The notes under the pieces are model-generated. The model made no database searches. It was not told the origin of the DNA and saw only the letters and a program-made list of their open reading frames with translations. Shown one piece after another: positions 10,655 through 19,187 of a DNA stretch of 46,154 nt. The stretch lies in NCBI GenBank assembly GCA_003247225.1, contig QKAK01000155.1, positions 1-46,154 on the forward strand, read 5' to 3'. A program made the translations under genes and the position numbers. Within the stretch, counting starts at the first letter, position 1. Each line of letters opens with the position of its first letter. This stretch comes from Spirochaetota bacterium (lineage in GTDB: Bacteria; Spirochaetota; Spirochaetia; Treponematales; UBA12059).

Positions 10655-10661
10655 GGCCGGG
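10638..10661 (+). promoter_or_regulatory. Inverted repeat straddling the recA -10: candidate operator
   Basis: CCCGGCC (10638-10644) and GGCCGGG (10655-10661) form a perfect seven-base inverted repeat with a 10-base centre that contains the whole -10 box. A dimeric repressor bound there would block RNA polymerase. A LexA-type SOS repressor is the natural guess for recA, but the sequence matches no LexA box that I know, and the window has no lexA gene. Confidence 0.45.
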
Positions 10662-10709
10662 CGAACGCGCCCGCGATCGTCGCCGCGTATACAGCACTAG
10701 GAGGACCCC

Positions 10710-11932
<1,223 letters not shown>

Positions 11933-11936
<4 letters not shown>

Positions 11937-12433
11937 GCCTCGTCTACCTGGGGCTCGGCTCTAACTCCGGCGATAGCCCGGCGATACTGCGCGGCGCCCT
12001 CGAGGCGCTGGGCGGCTTCCTGTCCGGGCTGCGCTCGTCGTCGGTCTACAGGACCGCTCCGCGCTACGTCGTCGACCAGGACGACTTCCTCAACCTCGTA
12101 GCGGTCGGCGAGACGGACCTGGCGCCGGCCGAGCTACTGGCCAGGACCCAGGCCGTCGAGGCGGGCTTCGGGCGCGACCGGTCGAGGGAGCGCCGCAAGG
12201 GGCCGCGCACCCTCGACGTCGACGTCCTCCTGTACGGCGAGCTCGTCATCGATACGCCCGAGCTCGTCGTGCCGCATCCCGGCATGACGGAGCGGGCCTT
12301 CGTGCTCGTGCCGCTCGCCGAGCTGTCGCCCGGGCTGGCCGACCCGCGCGACGGGCTGCCGTTCGCCCGCCGCCTCGGCGACGTGGCCGACCAGGGGATT
12401 TACCTGCACGCGGGCCCGCCGCTATACTGCTAG
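11933..12433 (+). CDS. folK: HPPK, folate biosynthesis (apparent CTG start)
   Basis: The enzyme (2-amino-4-hydroxy-6-hydroxymethyldihydropteridine pyrophosphokinase) transfers pyrophosphate from ATP to the pterin in folate synthesis. The frame encodes [13 protein letters not shown] at its start, matching the first HPPK strand and loop. [10 protein letters not shown], the signature [14 protein letters not shown] and [15 protein letters not shown] follow, and it ends at TAG 12431. There is no ATG, GTG or TTG in frame between the recA 3' end and the first conserved residue. The only plausible initiator is CTG at 11933-11935, overlapping the recA stop as CTGA; the protein is then 166 residues, a normal HPPK length. 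Coupled reinitiation after RecA translation is likely. An annotation restricted to ATG/GTG/TTG would miss this gene. The enzyme call is firm; the start is inferred. Confidence 0.9.
12399..12428 (+). promoter_or_regulatory. Weak promoter candidate before scpA
   Basis: TATACT (12423-12428) is a good -10 box 13 bases before the scpA ATG. The best -35 is TTTACC (12399-12404) at 18-base spacing, which is weak. It would give a very short leader. Read-through from recA-folK is equally possible. Confidence 0.3.
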
Positions 12434-12441
12434 GACGACGC

Positions 12442-13212
12442 ATGGAAGCAATAAACGAAGTATCGCCCGAGCCCGAGCGGGCGGGGCGTAGTTATCGCCT
12501 GGCCGATTTCGAGGGGCCTCTCGACCTCCTGCTCTTCCTCATCAAGAAGAACGAGGTCAATATCTACGATATACCCATAGCCTCGATCACCGAGCAGTTC
12601 ATAGCGTCCCTGTCCGAGGCCGAGGGCGCCGACCTGGACGACCTGACCGAGTTCTACATGCTCGCCGCGACGCTCCTGTACATCAAGAGCCGGATGCTGC
12701 TGCCGGTCGAGATGAACCTGGCCGACGAGATCGAGGACCCGAGGCGCGACCTCGTCGAGAAGCTGATAGAGTACCAGAAGTTCAAGAAGCTGTCGGAGCT
12801 GATGGAGAGGAAGGAGCTCGAGGCCGAGTGGACCATCGAGCGCACCAAGATGCAGCGCCCTCTGCCCTTCGGGGACGAGGAGCTGTGGGATAAGATCGAC
12901 GTCTGGGACCTCCTCAAGTCGTTCTCCGGCCTGATGGGCGGCATGTCGAGCGAGCGCATCATCGACATGTACGAGGAGGTGTCGATCAACGAGAAGACGG
13001 CGCTGATCCACGAGCTGCTCGACTCGCGGGAGTCCTTCGGCTTCCACGACCTGGTAACGCGCTCCGGCTCCCTGCTCGACATCGTCTGCGCCTTCCTCGC
13101 CGTCCTCGAGGCGGTCAAGTACCGCGTCATATCGATACACCAGCATCGCCTGTTCGGCGACATACAGATACGTAGACACGAGAAGCGGAGCGCCGATGGA
13201 CCTGAATCTTGA
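12442..13212 (+). CDS. scpA: Segregation and condensation protein ScpA
   Basis: ScpA is the kleisin that bridges the SMC dimer and works with ScpB in chromosome condensation and segregation. The 256-residue protein has the conserved N-terminal block FEGPLDLLLFLIKKNEVNIY and PIASITEQF, then EFYMLAATLLYIKSRMLLP, which bind the SMC neck. A winged-helix-like C-terminal part (AFLAVLEAVKYRVISIHQHR) binds the SMC head. Its end overlaps the scpB start by 17 bases. The smc gene itself is not in the window. Confidence 0.94.
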   Translation: MEAINEVSPEPERAGRSYRLADFEGPLDLLLFLIKKNEVNIYDIPIASITEQFIASLSEAEGADLDDLTEFYMLAATLLYIKSRMLLPVEMNLADEIEDPRRDLVEKLIEYQKFKKLSELMERKELEAEWTIERTKMQRPLPFGDEELWDKIDVWDLLKSFSGLMGGMSSERIIDMYEEVSINEKTALIHELLDSRESFGFHDLVTRSGSLLDIVCAFLAVLEAVKYRVISIHQHRLFGDIQIRRHEKRSADGPES

Positions 13213-13747
13213 TCGCGAGGCAGCCGTCCTCGAGACGATACTCTTCCTCGAGTCGGAGCCGGTCGACAAGGCCGCTCTGTCGAGGATAAGCGGCCTGGGC
13301 GCCGACGTGACGGAGGCGGCCCTCGACCACCTGCGCGAGAGCCTCGCGGCGGCCTGCCACGGCATCGAGCTCGTCGAGATGGGCGGCGGCTGGCTGCTCG
13401 TCCCCAAGCGGGAGCTCTGGGAGAGCCTCAAGGACCGCTACGGCCGCAAGAACGAGCAGAAGCTGTCCAGGGCGGCCCTCGAGACCCTGTCGATCATCGC
13501 GTATTCCCAGCCGGTGACCAGGGCCGAGGTCGAGGCCATACGCGGCGTCGCCGCCGACAACATGATACGCTTCCTGCTCGACAAGGGCTTCATCAAGGAA
13601 GTCGGCAAGAAGGACGCGCCGGGCAAGCCGATCCAGTACGGCACCACGAAGGAATTCCTCAAGTTCTTCAGGCTCGGCAGCATCTCCGACCTGCCCAAGC
13701 TCGACGAGCTGGAGCGCGACCGCTTCGAGCTCGAGGGGCGGGCGTGA
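13196..13747 (+). CDS. scpB: Segregation and condensation protein ScpB
   Basis: ScpB dimers bind the middle of ScpA in the SMC condensin. The 183-residue protein consists of two winged-helix domains. The hallmark segment is SRAALETLSIIAYSQPVTRA followed by EVEAIRGVAADNMIRFLLDK and a PIQYGTTKEFLKFFRL end, all typical of ScpB. It starts at ATG 13196 inside the end of scpA, and its stop overlaps the GTG of the next gene (GTGA). Confidence 0.95.
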   Translation: MDLNLDREAAVLETILFLESEPVDKAALSRISGLGADVTEAALDHLRESLAAACHGIELVEMGGGWLLVPKRELWESLKDRYGRKNEQKLSRAALETLSIIAYSQPVTRAEVEAIRGVAADNMIRFLLDKGFIKEVGKKDAPGKPIQYGTTKEFLKFFRLGSISDLPKLDELERDRFELEGRA

Positions 13748-14475
13748 GCGCGGGCGAGGACGGCACCAGGATACAGGCGCTGATAGCAAGGGCCGGCCTG
13801 GCTTCCAGGCGCGCGGCGGAAGGGATCATCCTCGCGGGCAGGGTCAGGCTGAACGGCCGCGTCGTCACCGAGCTAGGCACCAGGGCCTTGCCGACCGACA
13901 GGCTGACCCTGGACGGCAAGCCGGTCGTGGCCGAGGAGCGTATCCACCGCCTGGCGCTCAATAAGCCGCCCGGATACCTCTGCGCGATGCGCGACGACTA
14001 CGGCAGGCCGCTCGCCGCGTCGCTGTTCAAGCCGGCCATAGCCGAGCGGGTCTACAACGTAGGGCGGCTCGACCTGGAGTCGTGCGGGCTCATCCTGTTC
14101 ACGAACGACGGCGAGTTCGCCGCCAGGGTAGGCCATCCGTCGTCCGGCCTCGTCAAGGAGTACCTCGTCGAGACCGATAGGCCGATACCGGCCGATTTCG
14201 CGAGGCGCTTCGTCGCCGGGATCGAGGACGAGGGCGAGACGCTCAAGGCGATCGACGTGGCGATAACGGGCGAGCGACGCTGCGCGATACGGCTCGTCGA
14301 GGGCAGGAACCGGGAGATACGGCGGGCGCTGAAGGGCTTCGGCCTCAGGGCGGCGCTATTACGGCGCGTGGCCATAGGGTCCGTGCGCCTCGGCGACCTG
14401 GCCGAGGGCAGCTGGCGCGAGTTGAGCGCCGAGGAGGTCGCCTCGCTGACGGCGACCGCGGAGGGACGACGATGA
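13744..14475 (+). CDS. rluB: RsuA/RluB-family rRNA pseudouridine synthase
   Basis: The 243-residue enzyme converts uridine to pseudouridine in rRNA, most likely in 23S helix 89 if it is RluB. An S4-type RNA-binding domain (about 9-60, LIARAGLASRRAAEGIILAGR) precedes the catalytic domain. The active-site motif is VGRLDLESCGLILFTNDG with the catalytic Asp in GRLD. The C-terminal block is EGRNREIRRALKGFGL. The start is GTG, overlapping the scpB stop. The scpA-scpB-rluB-cmk order is common in bacteria, which favours RluB over RsuA. Confidence 0.9.
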   Translation: MSAGEDGTRIQALIARAGLASRRAAEGIILAGRVRLNGRVVTELGTRALPTDRLTLDGKPVVAEERIHRLALNKPPGYLCAMRDDYGRPLAASLFKPAIAERVYNVGRLDLESCGLILFTNDGEFAARVGHPSSGLVKEYLVETDRPIPADFARRFVAGIEDEGETLKAIDVAITGERRCAIRLVEGRNREIRRALKGFGLRAALLRRVAIGSVRLGDLAEGSWRELSAEEVASLTATAEGRR

Positions 14476-16841
14476 TCGTGGCGATGGACGGGCCGGCGGG
14501 AACCGGCAAGAGCACGATAGCCAGGCTGGTGGCCGAGCGCCGCGGCTTCACGTATATAAACTCGGGCAACCTGTACAGGGCGATAACCTACGGGGCCATG
14601 CGATCGGGCGTGCCGCTCGACGACGAGGCCGCGCTCGTATCCTACGCCGAGGGCGCCGGGCTCGAGTACCGCGGCGGGATCCTGTACCTCGACGGCGAGC
14701 CGGTCGAGGGCCGGCTGCGGAGCGCCGAGGTCGACGCGGTCGTGGCCCAGGTGTCGGCCATCGTGCCCATCAGGCATATCGTCAACCGCCTGATCAGGGC
14801 CATAGGCTCCGGGATAGACGCCGTCGTCGAGGGCCGGGACATCTGCACCGTCGTCTTCCCCGACGCCGAGGTCCAGATATACATCGACGCCAGCGCCGAG
14901 GCGAGGGCCAAGCGGCGCTACGACCAGGGAACGAGTTCGCTAAGTCTCGATGAGATCAAGAAGAATATCGAGATGCGCGACCGGATAGACATGAATAAAG
15001 CCGAAGGAAGCCTTAAAAAAGCGCCGAAAGCCTTCTATTTAGATACGTCGTACTTGACCATAGATCAAGTTTATGACATTGTGGACACGAAAATTCAACA
15101 GCAAGGGAACCCTATGGCCAAGGAAGTGGAAATGGGCGCGGTCGCTCCCTCCGACGACAGCATCCAGACACAGTTACAGGAACAGTATCTAAAAACCATG
15201 AACCACCTGGAAGAGGGTGACCTCGTCGAGGGACAGGTGGTACAGGTCGCCAGCGATTGCGTCTTCGTCGACGTTGGCGCCAAGAGCGAAGGCAAGATCC
15301 CGCTCTCCGAATTCACCGAGCCGCCCAAGGTCGGCGACACCGTGACCGTCGTCCTCATGAAGAAGGAGACGAGGTCCGGCGAGACGTACGTCTCGAAGTC
15401 GAAGGCCGACGAGAAGGTGCACTGGCGGAACGTGCAGAACGCCCACAAGAACCACGAGACGGTCGAGGGCGTTATCGAGAAGGAAATCAAGGGCGGTTTC
15501 GAGGTTAGCCTCGGCTACGGCCTGCGTGCCTTCCTGCCGGTCTCCAAGGCCGACGTGCAGCGCGTAGAGAAGGGCGACGAACTCGTAAAGGTCAAGTCCA
15601 AGTTCTACATCGAGCGGCTGTATTCCGAGAAGCGCGTCAATATCGTCGTCAACCGGCGCGAGTACCTCGAGGAAGCGATCAAGGTCCGCCGCGACGCGTT
15701 CTTCTCGACCGTGCAGATCGGCGACGTGGTAAAGGGCGCGGTCAAGAGCTTCACCAGCTTCGGCGCGTTCATCGACCTCGGCGGCTTCGACGGCCTGCTC
15801 CATATCAACGATATGAGCTGGGGCCACGTCACCAAGCCGAAGGACTTCGTCAAGAAGGGCCAGGAGATCGAGCTCAAGGTCATCAAGATCGACCCCGAGG
15901 AGGGCCGCATCAACCTGTCCCTGAAGCACTTCACCCAGGACCCCTGGGAGACCTTCGAGGAGCGATACCACCTCGACGCCGTCGTCAACGGCACGGTCAC
16001 GAAGCTCACCGACTACGGCGCCTTCATCGAGCTGGAACCCGGCATCGAGGGCCTCGCCCATATCTCCGAGTTCTCGTGGGTCAAGCGCGTCAAGCGCCCC
16101 GACGAGATGCTCAAGATCGGCGACTCCGTCGAGTGCATGATACTCGGCTACGACCTCGACCAGCAGAAGGTTTCGCTGGGCCTGAGGCAGGTCCACGAGA
16201 ACCCGTGGACGACCATCGACGACCGCTTCCCCGTCGGCATGAAGCTGACCAAGAAGGTCGTCAAGATCACCGCGTCCGGCGCCTTCGTCGAGCTCGAGGA
16301 CGGCATCGACGGCTTCCTGCCCGCCGAGGAGCTGTCGTGGACCAAGAAGGTCCGCAACGCCGGCTCCGAGATCCAGGTGGGCGAGGAGATCGAGGTCATG
16401 GTCATCGAGAACCAGCCCAACGACCACTCGATCAGGCTCTCCGTACGCAGGCTGTCCGACGATCCCTGGCAGGCCTTCTCCGGCACGTACCGGGTCGGCT
16501 CGGTCATCGAGGGCACGGTTTCGTCGATCACCGATTTCGGGGTCTTCGTCAAGGTCCCCGGCGACATCGAGGGCTTGGTCAACAAGTCCAACCTGAGCGC
16601 CAGCCGCGACGAGGAGTTCGAGGTCGCGGTCAAGAAGTACGAAGTCGGATCGCCGATCAAGGTGGTCATAACCGAACTCAGCCCGGAGCGCCAGAAGCTC
16701 TCCCTGTCGGTGCGCGACCTGGAGCGCAAGCAGCAGCAGGCCGAGATGTCCCGCTTCATGGACGAGGGCTCCTCGAACGAGGGCTTCACCCTCGGCGACC
16801 TGCTCAAGGAGAAGAAGGACAGCTCTCGCAAGAACGACTAG
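14472..16841 (+). CDS. cmk-rpsA: Cytidylate kinase / ribosomal protein S1 fusion
   Basis: One frame of 789 residues joins two complete proteins. Residues 1-214 are CMP kinase: P-loop DGPAGTGKST (6-15), NSGNLYRA, the VVEGRDICTVVFP block and the RAKRRYDQ lid, with IEMRDRID after it. It phosphorylates CMP/dCMP. From Met215 (MAKEVEMG) 575 residues form S1 with six S1 RNA-binding repeats; typical units are GAVKSFTSFGAFIDLGGFDG and GTVTKLTDYGAFIELEPGIE. S1 loads mRNA on the 30S subunit. The fusion is known from Treponema, while in most bacteria the genes are neighbours. Codon use turns AT-rich around the joint (about 14930-15120), where a promoter and a ribosome site can be read. S1 may therefore also be made alone. 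Confidence 0.96.
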   Translation: MIVAMDGPAGTGKSTIARLVAERRGFTYINSGNLYRAITYGAMRSGVPLDDEAALVSYAEGAGLEYRGGILYLDGEPVEGRLRSAEVDAVVAQVSAIVPIRHIVNRLIRAIGSGIDAVVEGRDICTVVFPDAEVQIYIDASAEARAKRRYDQGTSSLSLDEIKKNIEMRDRIDMNKAEGSLKKAPKAFYLDTSYLTIDQVYDIVDTKIQQQGNPMAKEVEMGAVAPSDDSIQTQLQEQYLKTMNHLEEGDLVEGQVVQVASDCVFVDVGAKSEGKIPLSEFTEPPKVGDTVTVVLMKKETRSGETYVSKSKADEKVHWRNVQNAHKNHETVEGVIEKEIKGGFEVSLGYGLRAFLPVSKADVQRVEKGDELVKVKSKFYIERLYSEKRVNIVVNRREYLEEAIKVRRDAFFSTVQIGDVVKGAVKSFTSFGAFIDLGGFDGLLHINDMSWGHVTKPKDFVKKGQEIELKVIKIDPEEGRINLSLKHFTQDPWETFEERYHLDAVVNGTVTKLTDYGAFIELEPGIEGLAHISEFSWVKRVKRPDEMLKIGDSVECMILGYDLDQQKVSLGLRQVHENPWTTIDDRFPVGMKLTKKVVKITASGAFVELEDGIDGFLPAEELSWTKKVRNAGSEIQVGEEIEVMVIENQPNDHSIRLSVRRLSDDPWQAFSGTYRVGSVIEGTVSSITDFGVFVKVPGDIEGLVNKSNLSASRDEEFEVAVKKYEVGSPIKVVITELSPERQKLSLSVRDLERKQQQAEMSRFMDEGSSNEGFTLGDLLKEKKDSSRKND
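15054..15082 (+). promoter_or_regulatory. Candidate internal promoter for rpsA inside the fusion gene
   Basis: TTGACC (15054-15059) matches the -35 consensus in five of six bases. CATTGT (15077-15082) lies 17 bases on and is a poor -10. The surrounding 180 bases are far richer in A and T than the rest of the gene. Transcription would start near 15089, just before the ribosome site at 15103. Confidence 0.4.
15103..15116 (+). promoter_or_regulatory. Candidate internal ribosome site and start for S1
   Basis: AAGGGA (15103-15108) lies five bases before an in-frame ATG (15114-15116, Met215 of the fusion). Initiation here gives a 575-residue S1 of standard length beginning MAKEV. A purine-rich site before an internal Met exactly at the domain joint is unlikely to be chance. 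Confidence 0.5.
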
Positions 16842-16842
16842 C

Positions 16843-18354
16843 ATGTTCGATCGTATAGATCCCGAGAAGTTCGAGACGCTCCTCGAGATCAATACGCTCA
16901 TCAATTCGAACTACGGCGACGCCACGTCGCTCCTGACTCAGATACTTGAGTCGGCGACGCGGCTGACCGCCGGCGAGGCCTCCTCGCTCATCCTCAGGAA
17001 CGAGGAGGACGGGAAGCTGTACTTCGAGATAGCGCTCGGCCCCGTGGCCCGCGACGTCAAGAAGTTCGTGCTCAACCCGGGAGAGGGCATCGCCGGCTGG
17101 GTCGCCGACCACGGTCAGTCCCTGATCGTCAACGACGTGGAGACGGATTCCCGCTTCTACGGCGACATCTCTAAATCGGTAGACTTCCCCACCTACAGCA
17201 TACTCGCGGTCCCGATGGTGGTCCGCGAGAAATGCGTAGGGCTCTTCGAGATAATCAACAAGAAGGACAAGAAGTACTTCACCCAGAGCGACCTCCAGTG
17301 GCTGGAGATCTTCGCCGTGCAGGCGGCGATCGCCATCGAGAACGCGAAGTACCTGGAGAAGGCCCGCGAGGAGATCGGCTACCTGCGCGACCAGATATCG
17401 ACGGACAAGGGCTATCACGTGCTGATAGCCAAGAGCCCCGATATCGTCGAGAAGCTGGACCTGATCGACAGGGTGGCCAAGACCGACTCGTCCGTGCTGA
17501 TACTCGGCGAGTCCGGCGTCGGCAAGGAGCTGATAGCGGAGCAGGTGCACCTGCGCTCGAACCGCAAGAACAAGCCGTTCGTGCGCGTCAACTGCGCCGC
17601 GCTGCCCGAGGGCCTCCTCGAGAGCGAGCTGTTCGGCCACGTAAAGGGCGCGTTCACCGACGCCGTGCAGAATAGGCGAGGGCGCTTCGAGCTCGCCGAC
17701 GGCGGGACGATCTTCCTCGACGAGATAGGCGACCTGCCGCTCAAGCTGCAGGCCAAGCTGCTGCGGGTGCTGCAGCAGAAGACCTACGAGCGGGTCGGCT
17801 CGAGCGACACGGTCACGGTGGACGTGCGCATCGTCGCCGCGACCAACCGCGACATCGACGCCCAGGTCAAGCGAGGCGAGTTCCGCAGCGACCTGTACTA
17901 CCGGCTGAACGTGCTTCCCGTCTACGTGCCGCCGCTCAGGCAGCGCAAGGAGGACATACCGGCCCTGGCCGAGTTCTTCCTGAAGAAATTCTCGCGCGAG
18001 ACCAAGAAGCAGTTCACCGGCTTCGCCGACCAGGCGATAGAGCACATGCTGTCGTACCCCTGGCCCGGCAACGTCCGCGAGCTCGAGAACGCCGTCGAGC
18101 GCGCGGTCGTCATCGCGAAGGAGAAGACCATAGGCGCGCGCGACCTGCTGATAGGCGACGCCGACACCGGGCGCGACGAGTACCGGGGCAAGAGCCTCAA
18201 GGACGCGCTGGCCATCTTCAAGAAGCATTTCATAGCGAGCGCCCTCGAGGAGCACGGCTGGAACCAGACCGAGACCTCGAAGGTGCTCGATATACAGAGA
18301 ACCTACCTGTCCCGCTTGATCAAAGAATTCGGTATAGCAAACCCTAAGGAGTAA
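16843..18354 (+). CDS. Sigma-54-dependent activator with GAF sensor
   Basis: The 503-residue regulator has an N-terminal GAF domain (about 27-168, NPGEGIAGWVADHGQSLIVN), a short linker helix, an AAA+ domain and a Fis-type helix-turn-helix (about 455-500, NQTETSKVLDIQRTYLSRLI). AAA+ motifs are Walker A GESGVGK (222-228), Walker B IFLDEIGD (290-297) and the arginine-finger region FRSDLYYRLNVLPV. The sigma-54 contact loop reads GAFTDA (269-274) instead of the usual GAFTGA. A GAF sensor of the NifA/FhlA kind suggests control by a small molecule or redox ligand; the ligand is unknown. It follows cmk-rpsA by one base and has no response-regulator receiver domain. Target promoters (-24/-12) were not seen in the window. 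Confidence 0.92.
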   Translation: MFDRIDPEKFETLLEINTLINSNYGDATSLLTQILESATRLTAGEASSLILRNEEDGKLYFEIALGPVARDVKKFVLNPGEGIAGWVADHGQSLIVNDVETDSRFYGDISKSVDFPTYSILAVPMVVREKCVGLFEIINKKDKKYFTQSDLQWLEIFAVQAAIAIENAKYLEKAREEIGYLRDQISTDKGYHVLIAKSPDIVEKLDLIDRVAKTDSSVLILGESGVGKELIAEQVHLRSNRKNKPFVRVNCAALPEGLLESELFGHVKGAFTDAVQNRRGRFELADGGTIFLDEIGDLPLKLQAKLLRVLQQKTYERVGSSDTVTVDVRIVAATNRDIDAQVKRGEFRSDLYYRLNVLPVYVPPLRQRKEDIPALAEFFLKKFSRETKKQFTGFADQAIEHMLSYPWPGNVRELENAVERAVVIAKEKTIGARDLLIGDADTGRDEYRGKSLKDALAIFKKHFIASALEEHGWNQTETSKVLDIQRTYLSRLIKEFGIANPKE

Positions 18355-18360
18355 GCATCT

Positions 18361-19080
18361 ATGAGCTCTAAGGAAATCGGGGCGACGTCCGCGACTCAGG
18401 CGGCCCCAAAGGATGAGGTAAAGTTCGCCGAGCGGCTCGGCGATTTCATACGCGCCAATCGCGTCGCCCTGGTAGTCGTCGGCTCCCTGCTGCTGGCGGC
18501 CGTCATCGGCCTCGGCGTCTACTCCGTCGTGTCGAGCGATAGGCTCCAGAAGTCGACGGTCGCCCTCGAGGCCCTCGAGGCCGGCTTCGCCGACTGGAAC
18601 GCCCTGGAGGGCGAGGCCCGTACCGCGAAGGGCGGGGAGCTGGTAGCGGAGGCCGACGCCGTGGCGGCAAAGTACGGGAAGCTGTACGCCGCCGGCCGGG
18701 CCTCGATGATTAAGGCCGAGCTGCTGTTCGCGATGAAAGACCTCCCGGGCTCCGAGAAGGCCTACCTGGCGGCCGCCGCCTCGAATCCCGGTTCGCACCT
18801 CGCGCCGGTAGCGCTCGCCAACGCCGCGAGCGTCGCCGAGGATCGCGGCGATAACGAGGCGGCACTGTCGTACCTCGCCAGGGTCGAGGCGGAGTATCCG
18901 TCCGCCCCCGGCATCGGGCGCGTCACGCTGTCGATCGGGCGCATCTACGAGAATACGAAGCGCTACGGCGAGGCCATGGAGGCGTATACCCGCCTGATAG
19001 CGACCGGCGCCGAAAGCGATTGGACAAAGATCGCTCATGCCCGTATAATTCTGCTGAAGTCTCAAGGACTCGCCGACTAA
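18361..19080 (+). CDS. Membrane-anchored TPR protein, YfgM-like
   Basis: The 239-residue protein has a short cytoplasmic N-terminus, one membrane segment (about 37-58, ALVVVGSLLLAAVIGLGVYS) and a periplasmic part of helical TPR-like repeats (KAYLAAAASNPGSHLAPVAL, SYLARVEAEYP, GRIYENTKRYGEAMEAYTRL). This plan is that of YfgM and YbgF-like TPR proteins; YfgM is an accessory factor of the SecYEG translocon. Family and role are inferred from the architecture. AAGGAG lies 11 bases before the ATG. A strong terminator follows, so the gene closes the recA-to-TPR gene block. Confidence 0.7.
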   Translation: MSSKEIGATSATQAAPKDEVKFAERLGDFIRANRVALVVVGSLLLAAVIGLGVYSVVSSDRLQKSTVALEALEAGFADWNALEGEARTAKGGELVAEADAVAAKYGKLYAAGRASMIKAELLFAMKDLPGSEKAYLAAAASNPGSHLAPVALANAASVAEDRGDNEAALSYLARVEAEYPSAPGIGRVTLSIGRIYENTKRYGEAMEAYTRLIATGAESDWTKIAHARIILLKSQGLAD

Positions 19081-19104
19081 CGCGTCCCTAGGCGAATAGC
19101 CATG

Positions 19105-19140
19105 GAAGCCCGGCCGTCCGGCCGGGCTTCAGCCGTTTTC
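19105..19140 (+). terminator. Intrinsic terminator after the TPR gene
   Basis: GAAGCCCGGCC (19105-19115) pairs with GGCCGGGCTTC (19120-19130) around GTCC, eleven perfect pairs, followed by AGCCGTTTTCTT. It separates the recA/scp/rpsA block from the adenylate cyclase. Confidence 0.85.
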
Positions 19141-19187
19141 TTAGCCGCTTTATTCACAGATGCGAACACGTTGCTGGAGGGCTCATC

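Noticed and set aside
15189-16904. Long minus-strand frame of 571 codons across rpsA
   Set aside because: It is the complement of S1 repeats, an effect of GC-rich codon bias; no ribosome site or recognisable domain.
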